Assembly: GCA_945494195.1 (NCBI GenBank)
Contig: CALYVJ010000034.1
Coordinates: 1 to 10,582 of the forward strand
Source: an uncultured Selenomonas sp.
GTDB lineage: Bacteria > Bacillota > Negativicutes > Selenomonadales > Selenomonadaceae
Direction: 5' to 3'
DNA length: 10,582 nt
Shown: positions 1 to 5,441 of the stretch, piece by piece
Layout: the number at the start of each line of letters is the position of its first letter
Position numbering within the stretch: position 1 is the stretch's first letter
The notes under the pieces: generated by a model
Told to the model about the DNA's origin: nothing
Databases searched by the model: none
What the model saw: only the letters and a program-made list of their open reading frames with translations
Translations under genes and position numbers: made by a program

Positions 1-1
1 G

Positions 2-49
2 GGAAAATGGGAGCAATGGCGGTATAATGACGATAAGAAAGCAGGTTGA
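2..49 (+). CDS. Possible C-terminal end of an upstream gene (partial)
   Basis: One frame is open from the left edge to a TGA at 47-49 and would encode a 15-residue tail ending in YNDDKKAG. It is preferred over the other two frames only because its stop lies 1 base before the ribosome site (AGGGAGG, 51-57) of the next gene, a normal operon junction. The other frames stop at 25-27 and 72-74, so the choice is weak. A TATAAT at 23-28 could alternatively be a -10 box, but its -35 would fall at or beyond the window edge. No product can be named from so little sequence. Confidence 0.3.
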   Translation, partial: GKWEQWRYNDDKKAG

Positions 50-64
50 AAGGGAGGAACATAC

Positions 65-901
65 ATGGCAGTGACACCACCTACTGCGCCGACTCCGCCA
101 ACGCCCCCGTCGGTTCCCCGCGTATCACTGGAGGGCGGCGGCAGTGTTACCCAGTCTACGGTGCCGCAGAATAAGAATCAGACCGATGCCCAGCGGCAGG
201 AAGCCGATGCCCGGCAGGCGGTGGCACAGGGCGATGGTCCGCTTTCGAAAACGACGCAGGAAAAACCGGAGGCTAAACAAAACCAGCAGAACCAGCCAGC
301 GGGCCAGCAGAGCCAGACTGCCGTGGTGCAGACTGACCCTCAGGCAGCAGCGGCGATGCAGGATGGGAAGCCGGAACAGGAGGCACATAATGCGCAGTCA
401 TCTCAGACGGCGGCAGCGCCGCCCTTGACGTCCTTCGCGGGACACGGTGCCGGGTATTGGATTTTTACTTTTGTTTCAGTTTTTGTGCTGGCGTTCGTGT
501 TGTTCCGCGTCGTGCTCAAAAAACGGGATGGCAGCAAAGGGGAACTTTCTGCGGCGGATATCCGTCAGGCAATCGAGCCGGAGGAGCCTGGAAGTTCGTT
601 GAACCTTCGCGGACTCACGCCGGATGAGGCCTTGCGCCAGTTGGAGGAGCAGGAAGCCTTTGATGCGGCAGAGGAAATCCGCAAGGCCCGGGCTGAGGCG
701 AAGGCAAGACTCGCTAAAGCGCGCAGCCGTGTCACGCTGGCGTCAGAAGTTCCGGCTTCGGCAGCGCCGAAACAGATTGCCCGGCAGTATCGGGAGCAGG
801 TGACGGCCATGCCTCCGGAAATCAAGGCCAAGCCCAAGAAGATTGTGCGCAAGCCGCCGAAAGACGAAGCCGACAAAGAGCATTTTGAAATCAGCGTCTG
901 A
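65..901 (+). CDS. Unrecognised single-pass membrane protein, Pro/Gln/Ala-rich N-terminal half
   Basis: Predicted 278 residues, starting at an ATG 7 bases behind a strong AGGGAGG (51-57). I do not recognise the family. Residues 1-20 are proline/threonine-rich; 21-125 are low-complexity and rich in Gln, Ala, Asn, Glu and Lys, with no signal peptide. One hydrophobic segment lies at about 131-151, followed by the basic LKKRDGSK. By the positive-inside rule this suggests an extracytoplasmic N-terminal half and a cytoplasmic C-terminal half. Residues 160-222 are charged and helical, probably coiled-coil around 184-222, and contain LNLRGLTPDEAL (179-190), which resembles the opening strand and helix of Smr domains although the rest of that domain is absent. 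The tail is Lys/Pro-rich (253-266). The reading frame is clean, with a good ribosome site and coding-like third-position GC, so the gene is probably real. It lies upstream of serS with no obvious terminator between them. A role in the cell envelope is only a guess from topology. Confidence 0.75.
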   Translation: MAVTPPTAPTPPTPPSVPRVSLEGGGSVTQSTVPQNKNQTDAQRQEADARQAVAQGDGPLSKTTQEKPEAKQNQQNQPAGQQSQTAVVQTDPQAAAAMQDGKPEQEAHNAQSSQTAAAPPLTSFAGHGAGYWIFTFVSVFVLAFVLFRVVLKKRDGSKGELSAADIRQAIEPEEPGSSLNLRGLTPDEALRQLEEQEAFDAAEEIRKARAEAKARLAKARSRVTLASEVPASAAPKQIARQYREQVTAMPPEIKAKPKKIVRKPPKDEADKEHFEISV

Positions 902-926
902 CGGAGGCTGGGGATAGATGGGCGTA

Positions 927-955
927 TTGACCATAGAATTGTTAGACGATATAAT
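927..955 (+). promoter_or_regulatory. Promoter of serS
   Basis: TTGACC (927-932) and TATAAT (950-955) are separated by exactly 17 bases, giving 5/6 and 6/6 matches to the vegetative sigma-70/sigma-A consensus. Transcription should begin near 962, leaving a leader of about 60 bases before the serS start. That leader is too short for a T-box riboswitch, which controls serS in many other Firmicutes. A small AT-rich inverted repeat (ATAATC at 984-989, GATTAT at 995-1000) lies within the leader. Confidence 0.8.
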
Positions 956-1022
956 ATAAAGATGTAACCGTTGGAAATTGGATATAATCTTGTTGATTAT
1001 TCAGATATGGAGAGTGAGAATT

Positions 1023-2306
1023 TTGTTAGACATGAAATTTGTCCGCGAGCATTTAGATGAAGTTCGCCAGATGCTCAAAAATCGCCACAATTCCTTGAAT
1101 CTTGACGATTTCGAAGGCCTTGAGAAAAAGCGCCGTGAACTCCTGCAGCAGACGGAGACGCTGAAGAGTGAGCGCAACGCGGTTTCCAAGGAAATCAGTG
1201 TCATGAAGAAGAATAAGGAAAATGCGGATGAGCGCATCAAGGAGATGCGTGAAGTCGGTCAGAAGATCTCCGCTCTTGATGGAGAGCTCAAAGAGGTTGA
1301 GGGCAAATTGCGCGATATCCTGCTTCACATCCCGAATATTCCGCGAGAAGATGTTCCTATCGGCAAAGACGACACGGAAAATCCGGAAGTTCGCAAATGG
1401 GGTACACCGCGGGAGTTTTCCTTCGAGCCGAAGGCTCATTGGGATATCGGTACGGACCTCGACATCCTCGACGCAGACCGCGCTGCCAAAGTAACGGGAG
1501 CACGGTTCACGTTCTACAAGGGCATGGGGGCAAGGCTGGAGCGCGCTTGCATCAACTTCATGATGGATCTCCATGCGGATAAACATGGCTACACGGAGAT
1601 GCTGGCTCCCTATATGGCCAACAAGGACAGCATGACGGGTACGGGTCAGCTGCCGAAGTTTGCTGAGGATATGTTCAAGGTGGAAGGCCTTGATTACTAT
1701 CTTGTTCCCACGGCAGAAGTTCCGACGACGAACTACTATCGCGATGAAATCCTCGATGCTAAGATGCTGCCGCAGTATTTTAGCTGCTATACGGCTTGCT
1801 TCCGTGCGGAAGCAGGCAGTGCTGGCCGTGATACCCGTGGTCTTATCCGCCAGCATCAGTTCAACAAGGTTGAGATGATCAAGTTCTGCACGCCGGAAAC
1901 CAGTTGGGAAGAGCTGGACAAGATGGTGGATAATGCTGAGGACGTTTTGCGTCTGCTGGAGATTCCGTATCACGTGGTCAAACTTTGCACGGGAGATATG
2001 AGTTTCACGTCGGCAACCACCTATGATATTGAGGTTTGGTTCCCGGCGCAGAATAAGTACCGCGAGATTTCGTCCTGCTCCAATTGCACGGACTATCAGG
2101 CTCGCCGCGCCAATATCAAATTCCGCCGTGATGCCAAGAGCAAGCCGGAATTCGTTCATACCCTCAATGGTTCGGGCTTGGCTGTCGGCCGTACGGTGGC
2201 AGCAATCCTCGAGAACTATCAGCAGGAGGATGGCAGTGTTGTCGTTCCGAAGGTTCTCGTGCCGTACATGGGTGGCGTTGAAGTCATTAAAAAAGCAGAA
2301 CTCTAA
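1023..2306 (+). CDS. serS: Seryl-tRNA synthetase (class II)
   Basis: Charges tRNA-Ser (and tRNA-Sec where present) with serine in the cytoplasm via seryl-adenylate. The chosen start is TTG at 1023, 8 bases behind GGAGAG (1009-1014). It gives [10 protein letters not shown], matching the usual SerRS N-terminus and a normal 427-residue length. The first in-frame start, a TTG at 978, adds 15 atypical hydrophobic residues without a ribosome site, and the ATG at 1032 is too far from the site. Residues about 31-103 form the long antiparallel coiled-coil arm that grips the tRNA variable arm. The catalytic domain shows the TAE serine-binding loop (PTAEVP, about 229-234), class II motif 2 ([15 protein letters not shown], 260-274) and motif 3 ([19 protein letters not shown], 382-400). 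All core motifs are intact. It has its own promoter and terminator, so it is probably transcribed mainly alone. Confidence 0.98.
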   Translation: MLDMKFVREHLDEVRQMLKNRHNSLNLDDFEGLEKKRRELLQQTETLKSERNAVSKEISVMKKNKENADERIKEMREVGQKISALDGELKEVEGKLRDILLHIPNIPREDVPIGKDDTENPEVRKWGTPREFSFEPKAHWDIGTDLDILDADRAAKVTGARFTFYKGMGARLERACINFMMDLHADKHGYTEMLAPYMANKDSMTGTGQLPKFAEDMFKVEGLDYYLVPTAEVPTTNYYRDEILDAKMLPQYFSCYTACFRAEAGSAGRDTRGLIRQHQFNKVEMIKFCTPETSWEELDKMVDNAEDVLRLLEIPYHVVKLCTGDMSFTSATTYDIEVWFPAQNKYREISSCSNCTDYQARRANIKFRRDAKSKPEFVHTLNGSGLAVGRTVAAILENYQQEDGSVVVPKVLVPYMGGVEVIKKAEL

Positions 2307-2317
2307 TCGTTTAAAAT

Positions 2318-2348
2318 AAAGAGCCTCCCGTTTTTGGGAGGCTCTTTT
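2318..2348 (+). terminator. Rho-independent terminator after serS
   Basis: A perfect 12-bp stem (AAAGAGCCTCCC at 2318-2329 with GGGAGGCTCTTT at 2336-2347), a 6-base loop (GTTTTT) and a short T run at the end of the stem. It begins 11 bases after the serS stop. On the opposite strand the stem is followed by TTTATTTTAAA, so it could stop transcription both ways. ubiX starts only 20 bases downstream, so any ubiX mRNA from the serS promoter must read through this structure. Confidence 0.92.
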
Positions 2349-2368
2349 GGATGAAAGAAGGGAAAAAC

Positions 2369-2923
2369 GTGAAACTTGTGGTAGGTATTACCGGTGCCAG
2401 CGGCAGCACCTATGCCCTGCGGCTTATCGCAGTGGCTAAGGCGGCGGGGCACGAAGTCCATGCCGTAGTCACGGACAGTGGTTGGGATGTGTTGGCATAC
2501 GAGTGCGGCATAAGCCGGGAGCAGTTTTCGGCCCAGGTTGATAAACTCTATGAAAATGATAATGTGGGAGCTGCTATTGCCAGCGGTTCGTTTCGTACCG
2601 ATGCAATGGTTATCTTGCCCTGTTCCATGAAGACAGCAGGAAGCATTGCCCATGGGATTTCGGATAACCTATTGACTCGGGCAGCGGATGTGATGCTAAA
2701 GGAAGGACGCCGGTTGGTGATTGTCCCGCGGGAAACGCCGATGCATGCGATTCATCTGGAAAACCTATTGAAGCTTGCCCAAGTGGGTGCCTGCATCGTC
2801 CCCGCCTGCCCGGGCTTTTACCATCGTCCCCAGACGCTTGAGGACGTCATTGATATGATGGTGGGCAAGATATGCGACCAGCTCGGGATTGAACACAATC
2901 TGTTTGAGCGCTGGCAGGGATGA
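2369..2923 (+). CDS. ubiX: UbiX-family flavin prenyltransferase
   Basis: Joins a dimethylallyl group to reduced FMN to make prenylated FMN, the cofactor of UbiD-type (de)carboxylases. In anaerobes the partner may be any UbiD-like enzyme, not only one for quinone synthesis; none is in this window. The start is GTG at 2369, 6 bases behind GAAGGG, giving MKLVVGITGASGS, the standard UbiX opening, and 184 residues. The ATG at 2351 touches the serS terminator and has no ribosome site. Visible motifs are the FMN-binding GITGASG (6-12), PCSMKT (84-89), the DNLLTRAADVMLKEGRRL region (about 99-116), RETP (121-124) and PGFYHRPQT (about 148-156), whose Tyr and Arg belong to the phosphate and prenyl site. 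The fold is a Rossmann-like flavoprotein that usually forms a dodecamer. No promoter is evident between the serS terminator and the gene. Confidence 0.95.
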   Translation: MKLVVGITGASGSTYALRLIAVAKAAGHEVHAVVTDSGWDVLAYECGISREQFSAQVDKLYENDNVGAAIASGSFRTDAMVILPCSMKTAGSIAHGISDNLLTRAADVMLKEGRRLVIVPRETPMHAIHLENLLKLAQVGACIVPACPGFYHRPQTLEDVIDMMVGKICDQLGIEHNLFERWQG

Positions 2924-2925
2924 TG

Positions 2926-2945
2926 GCAGCCCTTGCCTAGGCTGC
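2926..2945. other. Small inverted repeat between ubiX and its terminator
   Basis: GCAGCC (2926-2931) and GGCTGC (2940-2945) are perfect 6-bp arms around an 8-base loop, 3 bases past the ubiX stop. No T run follows, so it is not a terminator on its own. It could stabilise the mRNA 3' end or be chance. Confidence 0.35.
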
Positions 2946-2965
2946 AGAGAAATAAATCGATAGCG

Positions 2966-3008
2966 AAAAAGCTGTTGCGCGGTTTTGTCCCCGGGCAACA
3001 GCTTTTTT
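2966..3008. terminator. Shared bidirectional terminator between ubiX and rnhA
   Basis: A perfect 13-bp stem (AAAAAGCTGTTGC at 2966-2978 with GCAACAGCTTTTT at 2995-3007) closes a 16-base loop. It ends in a run of six T on the plus strand and, read from the minus strand, in five T. It therefore serves both convergent genes. The TAA stop of rnhA (3009-3007 on the minus strand) overlaps the foot of the stem. Confidence 0.9.
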
Positions 3009-3702
3009 ATTGATATTTCATGGCCTCACTCTTGGCCAGCTGGTCACATCGTTCGTTGAGGTCTATGCCAACGTGTCCCTTCACCCAGTGGAAGGTGATC
3101 TGGTGTTTTTGGTAGAGGGTGTCGAGCTGCATCCAGAGGTCCTGATTCAGCACGGGGGTGCCGTCGGCTTTTTTCCAGCCCCGGCTTTTCCAGGATTTTA
3201 GCCAGCCTTTAGTGAATCCGTTCTTCAGATATTGGCTGTCGGTGTAGATGGCGATTTTAGACGGTGTATTCGGAAAGGACATGGCAGCAATGGCGGCGGA
3301 AAGTTCCATGCGGTTGTTGGTGGTGCTGGGGTTCCCCTGGTGGAGCTCCGTGACTTCCCCGGTATGGACGTTGGTAACCACGGCGGCCCAGCCCCCGGGA
3401 CCGTCGGGGTTCCGGAGACAGGAACCATCGGTGTAGATGACGTAATCTTGCGCACTGTCAGGAATGGCAGGCGCCGTTTCTCTAGTTGGACGAGGGTATG
3501 GTGAGCGGCGGGAGGGAGCGCTGGGGCGCTGGGGGACAGCGGGGCGTTCGCCGCCGTTCAACCAGGCCAGTGCCTCGGCTACATCAGTAAATCCCTTATA
3601 ACGGGCACCGGCGTAGCCGTCTACTTGTTTCTTGCATTCGTCCCAGGTCGTAAAGATTCCGCAGGCACGGCCGGCGCGGACGGCATATACTTTCTTTGGC
3701 AT
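3007..3702 (-). CDS. rnhA: Ribonuclease HI with N-terminal hybrid-binding domain
   Basis: Cleaves the RNA strand of RNA-DNA hybrids, removing R-loops and primers. The start is the ATG at 3702, 7 bases behind AGGAGG (minus strand, 3715-3710), giving 231 residues. A longer in-frame start at 3786 adds 28 residues with no ribosome site and would run through the gene's own promoter. Residues 1-50 form a hybrid-binding (viroplasmin-like) domain with the YAVRAGRACGIFTTWDECKKQ and YKGF motifs, as in eukaryotic RNase H1 and some Firmicutes. Residues about 51-84 are a Pro/Arg/Ser-rich linker. The catalytic domain (86-228) keeps all four metal-binding acids: D92 (YTDGS), E133 (RMEL), D155 (YTDS) and D220 (NERCDQLA), plus the assisting His in WVKGH (H210). 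It is complete and should be active. It converges on ubiX and diverges from the mla operon. Confidence 0.96.
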   Translation of the reverse strand: MPKKVYAVRAGRACGIFTTWDECKKQVDGYAGARYKGFTDVAEALAWLNGGERPAVPQRPSAPSRRSPYPRPTRETAPAIPDSAQDYVIYTDGSCLRNPDGPGGWAAVVTNVHTGEVTELHQGNPSTTNNRMELSAAIAAMSFPNTPSKIAIYTDSQYLKNGFTKGWLKSWKSRGWKKADGTPVLNQDLWMQLDTLYQKHQITFHWVKGHVGIDLNERCDQLAKSEAMKYQ

Positions 3703-3738
3703 TCGTGTTCCTCCTGAAGGGTGATTTTCATTAAATCT

Positions 3739-3767
3739 ATTATATAGGAAAAATATTGAGAAAAGAA
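3739..3767 (-). promoter_or_regulatory. Probable promoter of rnhA
   Basis: On the minus strand a perfect TATAAT (3744-3739) lies about 30 bases upstream of the rnhA leader end and 37 bases before the ATG. A 17-base spacer leads to TTCTTT (3767-3762), a poor -35 match. Transcription should begin near 3732. Confidence 0.55.
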
Positions 3768-3785
3768 GATGAAAAATTACTGGCA

Positions 3786-3811
3786 AAATAGTAAACTTAT
3801 CTTTACTATTT
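3786..3811. promoter_or_regulatory. 26-bp inverted repeat, candidate operator between rnhA and mlaE
   Basis: AAATAGTAAA (3786-3795) and TTTACTATTT (3802-3811) are perfect 10-bp arms with a 6-base spacer (CTTATC). The centre is near -61 relative to the predicted mlaE transcript start and near -66 relative to rnhA, positions typical of activator sites. It is not followed by a T run in either direction and lies outside both genes, so a protein-binding dyad is more likely than a terminator. A third TTACT at 3777-3781 extends the pattern. No regulator is encoded nearby and I cannot assign the site to a family. Confidence 0.55.
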
Positions 3812-3824
3812 GGATTATCTTTGC

Positions 3825-3853
3825 TAAAATTGAAAGGCAGTGTATGATATAAT
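3825..3853 (+). promoter_or_regulatory. Extended -10 promoter of the mla-tolC-tamB operon
   Basis: TGATATAAT (3845-3853) is an extended -10 (TGn plus perfect TATAAT). At 17-base spacing the -35 position holds TAAAAT (3825-3830), a weak match; TTGCTA at 3821-3826 would need a 21-base spacer. An extended -10 with a poor -35 fits a promoter helped by an activator. Transcription should begin near 3860, about 40 bases before mlaE. Confidence 0.65.
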
Positions 3854-3857
3854 TAGG

Positions 3858-3877
3858 CGTATTCTTTGAAGAATACG
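3858..3877. promoter_or_regulatory. Perfect palindrome over the mla operon transcript start
   Basis: CGTATTCTT (3858-3866) and AAGAATACG (3869-3877) are perfect 9-bp arms with a 2-base centre. The dyad begins 5 bases after the -10 box and covers the predicted transcript start, a classical repressor position. In RNA the same bases would form a 7-bp stem with a 6-base loop at or near the 5' end of the operon mRNA. The sequence cannot tell the two roles apart. Confidence 0.6.
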
Positions 3878-3899
3878 GTGCCATGGAAAGGAGGAGATG

Positions 3900-4670
3900 A
3901 TGCTGCTGAATCTGTTGGAACTGGTCGGTGCTTTTGTCATACGCCGGCTGGAGGAATTTGGCACGATCGTGCTCCTCTATCGGGATACCATGCGGGAGCT
4001 GGGGCATCGACCACGGCTGCGGCATATCCTGTCCCAAATGTCACATCTAGGGGTGGATTCACTGCTTATTGTGAGCCTTACGCTGCTGTTTACGGGAGTA
4101 GTCTTTACCCTTCAGACCGCGGATATCCTCATCAAGTTTGGGGCGCAGGGAACAATTGGCGGCATCATTTCCATTGCCATTGGCCGCGAACTTGGTCCGG
4201 TACTGGTGGGTGTCGTTTGTGCTGGCCGCGTGGGCTCGGCCATTACGGCAGAGATTTCGACCATGAAGGTTACGGAGCAGATTGATGCGCTGCGGGTTAT
4301 GGCGGTCAATCCGGTAAACTATCTCATCGTTCCTCGCATGTTGGCGTGTATGATTGTCGTGCCGATTTTAACGGTGTTTGGAGATGTTATCGGCGTCCTG
4401 GGGGGCTGGGTTATTGCCGTTTATTATTCGGGCATCAGCTCCTATCTCTATATGAATTCCATACACACTTTTGTGGAGGTTTTTGATGTTACCGGTGGTG
4501 TCATCAAGGCGATTTTCTTCGGCAATGTCATTGCTGTGCTTGGCTGCTACTATGGCCTTCACAGCCCCGATGGCGCGGAGGGCGTTGGCAAGGCAACGAC
4601 TAAGACTGTCGTGTCATCCATCATTGCTATTTTTATCTTGAATGCGGTTTTGACTTTCATTCTTTATTAA
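3900..4670 (+). CDS. mlaE: MlaE-family ABC transporter permease
   Basis: Inner-membrane permease of the Mla phospholipid transporter; two copies pair with two MlaF and a ring of MlaD. I place the start at the second of two adjacent ATGs (3900), 5 bases behind AAAGGAGG (3887-3894); the ATG at 3897 leaves only 2 bases. The product is 256 residues, like E. coli MlaE (260). Residues 1-45 form the amphipathic interfacial helix region. Hydrophobic segments lie at about 51-75, 85-108, 146-176, 199-219 and 236-255. The family signature RELGPVLVG (about 96-104), AGRVGSAITAEISTMKVTEQ (108-127) and the coupling segment EQIDAL (126-131) are intact. It is the first gene of the operon, 27 bases before mlaF. 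No mlaB (STAS subunit) or mlaC accompanies it. Confidence 0.95.
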   Translation: MLLNLLELVGAFVIRRLEEFGTIVLLYRDTMRELGHRPRLRHILSQMSHLGVDSLLIVSLTLLFTGVVFTLQTADILIKFGAQGTIGGIISIAIGRELGPVLVGVVCAGRVGSAITAEISTMKVTEQIDALRVMAVNPVNYLIVPRMLACMIVVPILTVFGDVIGVLGGWVIAVYYSGISSYLYMNSIHTFVEVFDVTGGVIKAIFFGNVIAVLGCYYGLHSPDGAEGVGKATTKTVVSSIIAIFILNAVLTFILY

Positions 4671-4681
4671 GAAAGATTTTA

Positions 4682-4700
4682 TATAATGTGAGGCATTATG
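4682..4700 (+). promoter_or_regulatory. Possible hairpin holding the mlaF ribosome site
   Basis: ATAATG (4683-4688) and CATTAT (4694-4699) are perfect 6-bp arms, extendable by one U-G pair, around a 5-base loop TGAGG that contains the mlaF ribosome site. The right arm includes the first two bases of the mlaF ATG. The stem is AT-rich and weak, so ribosomes finishing mlaE at 4670 may melt it. The same bases contain a TATAAT (4682-4687) that lacks a -35 at proper spacing. Confidence 0.35.
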
Positions 4701-5438
4701 ATCCGACTTGTGGATGTGTGCAAGAACTTTGGGGATAAAGAGGTTCTGCACCATATCAATCTGACAATCGAAGATGGGGAGACGCTTGCCATCATTGGGG
4801 GCTCAGGCTCGGGCAAGAGTACGCTGCTGCGTTTGTTGATTGGACTTATCCGGCCAACTTCAGGCGAGATTTGGATTGGCGATACGGAGATTTCTAAGCT
4901 CCCGGAGGAGAAGCTGGATAAAGTCCGGCTGCATATGGGAATGGTCTTCCAGTATTCGGCGTTGTTCGATTCGATGACGGTGGGGGATAATGTGGCCTTT
5001 GGTCTCCGGGAACATACGGATATGCCGGAGAAGGAAATCCAGCGCGTTGTGGAGGAAAAACTCCAGCTGGTGGGATTGGAGAATGTGGCCCAGCGGATGC
5101 CCAATGAACTATCGGGGGGCATGAAGAAACGCGTCAGCTTGGCGAGGGCCATTGCCTTTGAACCGGAAATCATCTTTTACGATGAGCCCAGTTCGGGGCT
5201 TGACCCGATCATGACGGAAAAGATTGATGAATTGATCCGTCATACCCAGCAGGCGCTTAAAGTGACTTCCGTGGTGGTTACCCATGATATGGCCAGTGCT
5301 TGCCGTATTGCGGATCGCATTGCCATGGTTTATGAAGGAGAACTCATTGCGGTGGATACCGTAGAGAATTTCAAGAATATCAAGGATGAGCGGGTGCAGG
5401 CGTTTTTCCACACCCTGCGAACGGTTAAGGGGGCGTGA
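4698..5438 (+). CDS. mlaF: MlaF-family ABC transporter ATP-binding protein
   Basis: Cytoplasmic ATPase that powers the MlaE permease. It has 246 residues, starting at ATG 4698 behind a weak GAGG (4690-4693). A complete set of ABC motifs is visible: Walker A GGSGSGKST (34-42, K40), Q-loop Gln at about 85 (VFQYSALFDSMTV), signature LSGGMKKRVSLARA (138-151), Walker B IIFYDE (158-163, catalytic E163), D-loop SSGLD and H-loop H196 (THDM). FQYSALFDSMTV and ELSGGMKKR are typical of the MlaF/Ttg2A/Mkl branch rather than of amino-acid or metal importers. The C-terminal tail (about 226-246) after EGELIAVDTVENFKNIKD may serve the subunit contact that MlaB occupies in E. coli; that is inference. The stop lies 3 bases before mlaD, so translation is probably coupled. 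Confidence 0.96.
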   Translation: MIRLVDVCKNFGDKEVLHHINLTIEDGETLAIIGGSGSGKSTLLRLLIGLIRPTSGEIWIGDTEISKLPEEKLDKVRLHMGMVFQYSALFDSMTVGDNVAFGLREHTDMPEKEIQRVVEEKLQLVGLENVAQRMPNELSGGMKKRVSLARAIAFEPEIIFYDEPSSGLDPIMTEKIDELIRHTQQALKVTSVVVTHDMASACRIADRIAMVYEGELIAVDTVENFKNIKDERVQAFFHTLRTVKGA

Positions 5439-5441
5439 CGC

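Noticed and set aside
962..967. ATG-TAA minimal frame at the predicted 5' end of the serS mRNA
   Set aside because: There is no upstream ribosome site and the occurrence is easily by chance.
978..1022. 15-codon N-terminal extension of serS from the TTG at 978
   Set aside because: It adds a hydrophobic stretch not seen in SerRS, has no ribosome site, and includes the ribosome site of the TTG at 1023.
1053..2159. Long open frame on the minus strand opposite serS
   Set aside because: It is the mirror of a strongly codon-biased gene, has no family-like motifs, and serS on the plus strand is beyond doubt.
3703..3786. 28-residue N-terminal extension of RNase HI
   Set aside because: It would encode the gene's own ribosome site and -10 box and a hydrophobic peptide foreign to the family.
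3883..3900. Five-codon upstream frame (ATG GAA AGG AGG AGA TGA) ending on the mlaE start
   Set aside because: The tandem AGG codons are simply the mlaE ribosome site, and no ribosome site precedes the ATG at 3883.
3866..4285. Plus-strand open frame overlapping mlaE in another frame
   Set aside because: It has no ribosome site, reads through the mlaE ribosome site, and gives a low-plausibility translation, while mlaE is clearly conserved.
4650..4687. Internal promoter before mlaF (TTGACT at 4650, TATAAT at 4682)
   Set aside because: The spacer would be 26 bases, and no -35 match exists at 16-18 bases.
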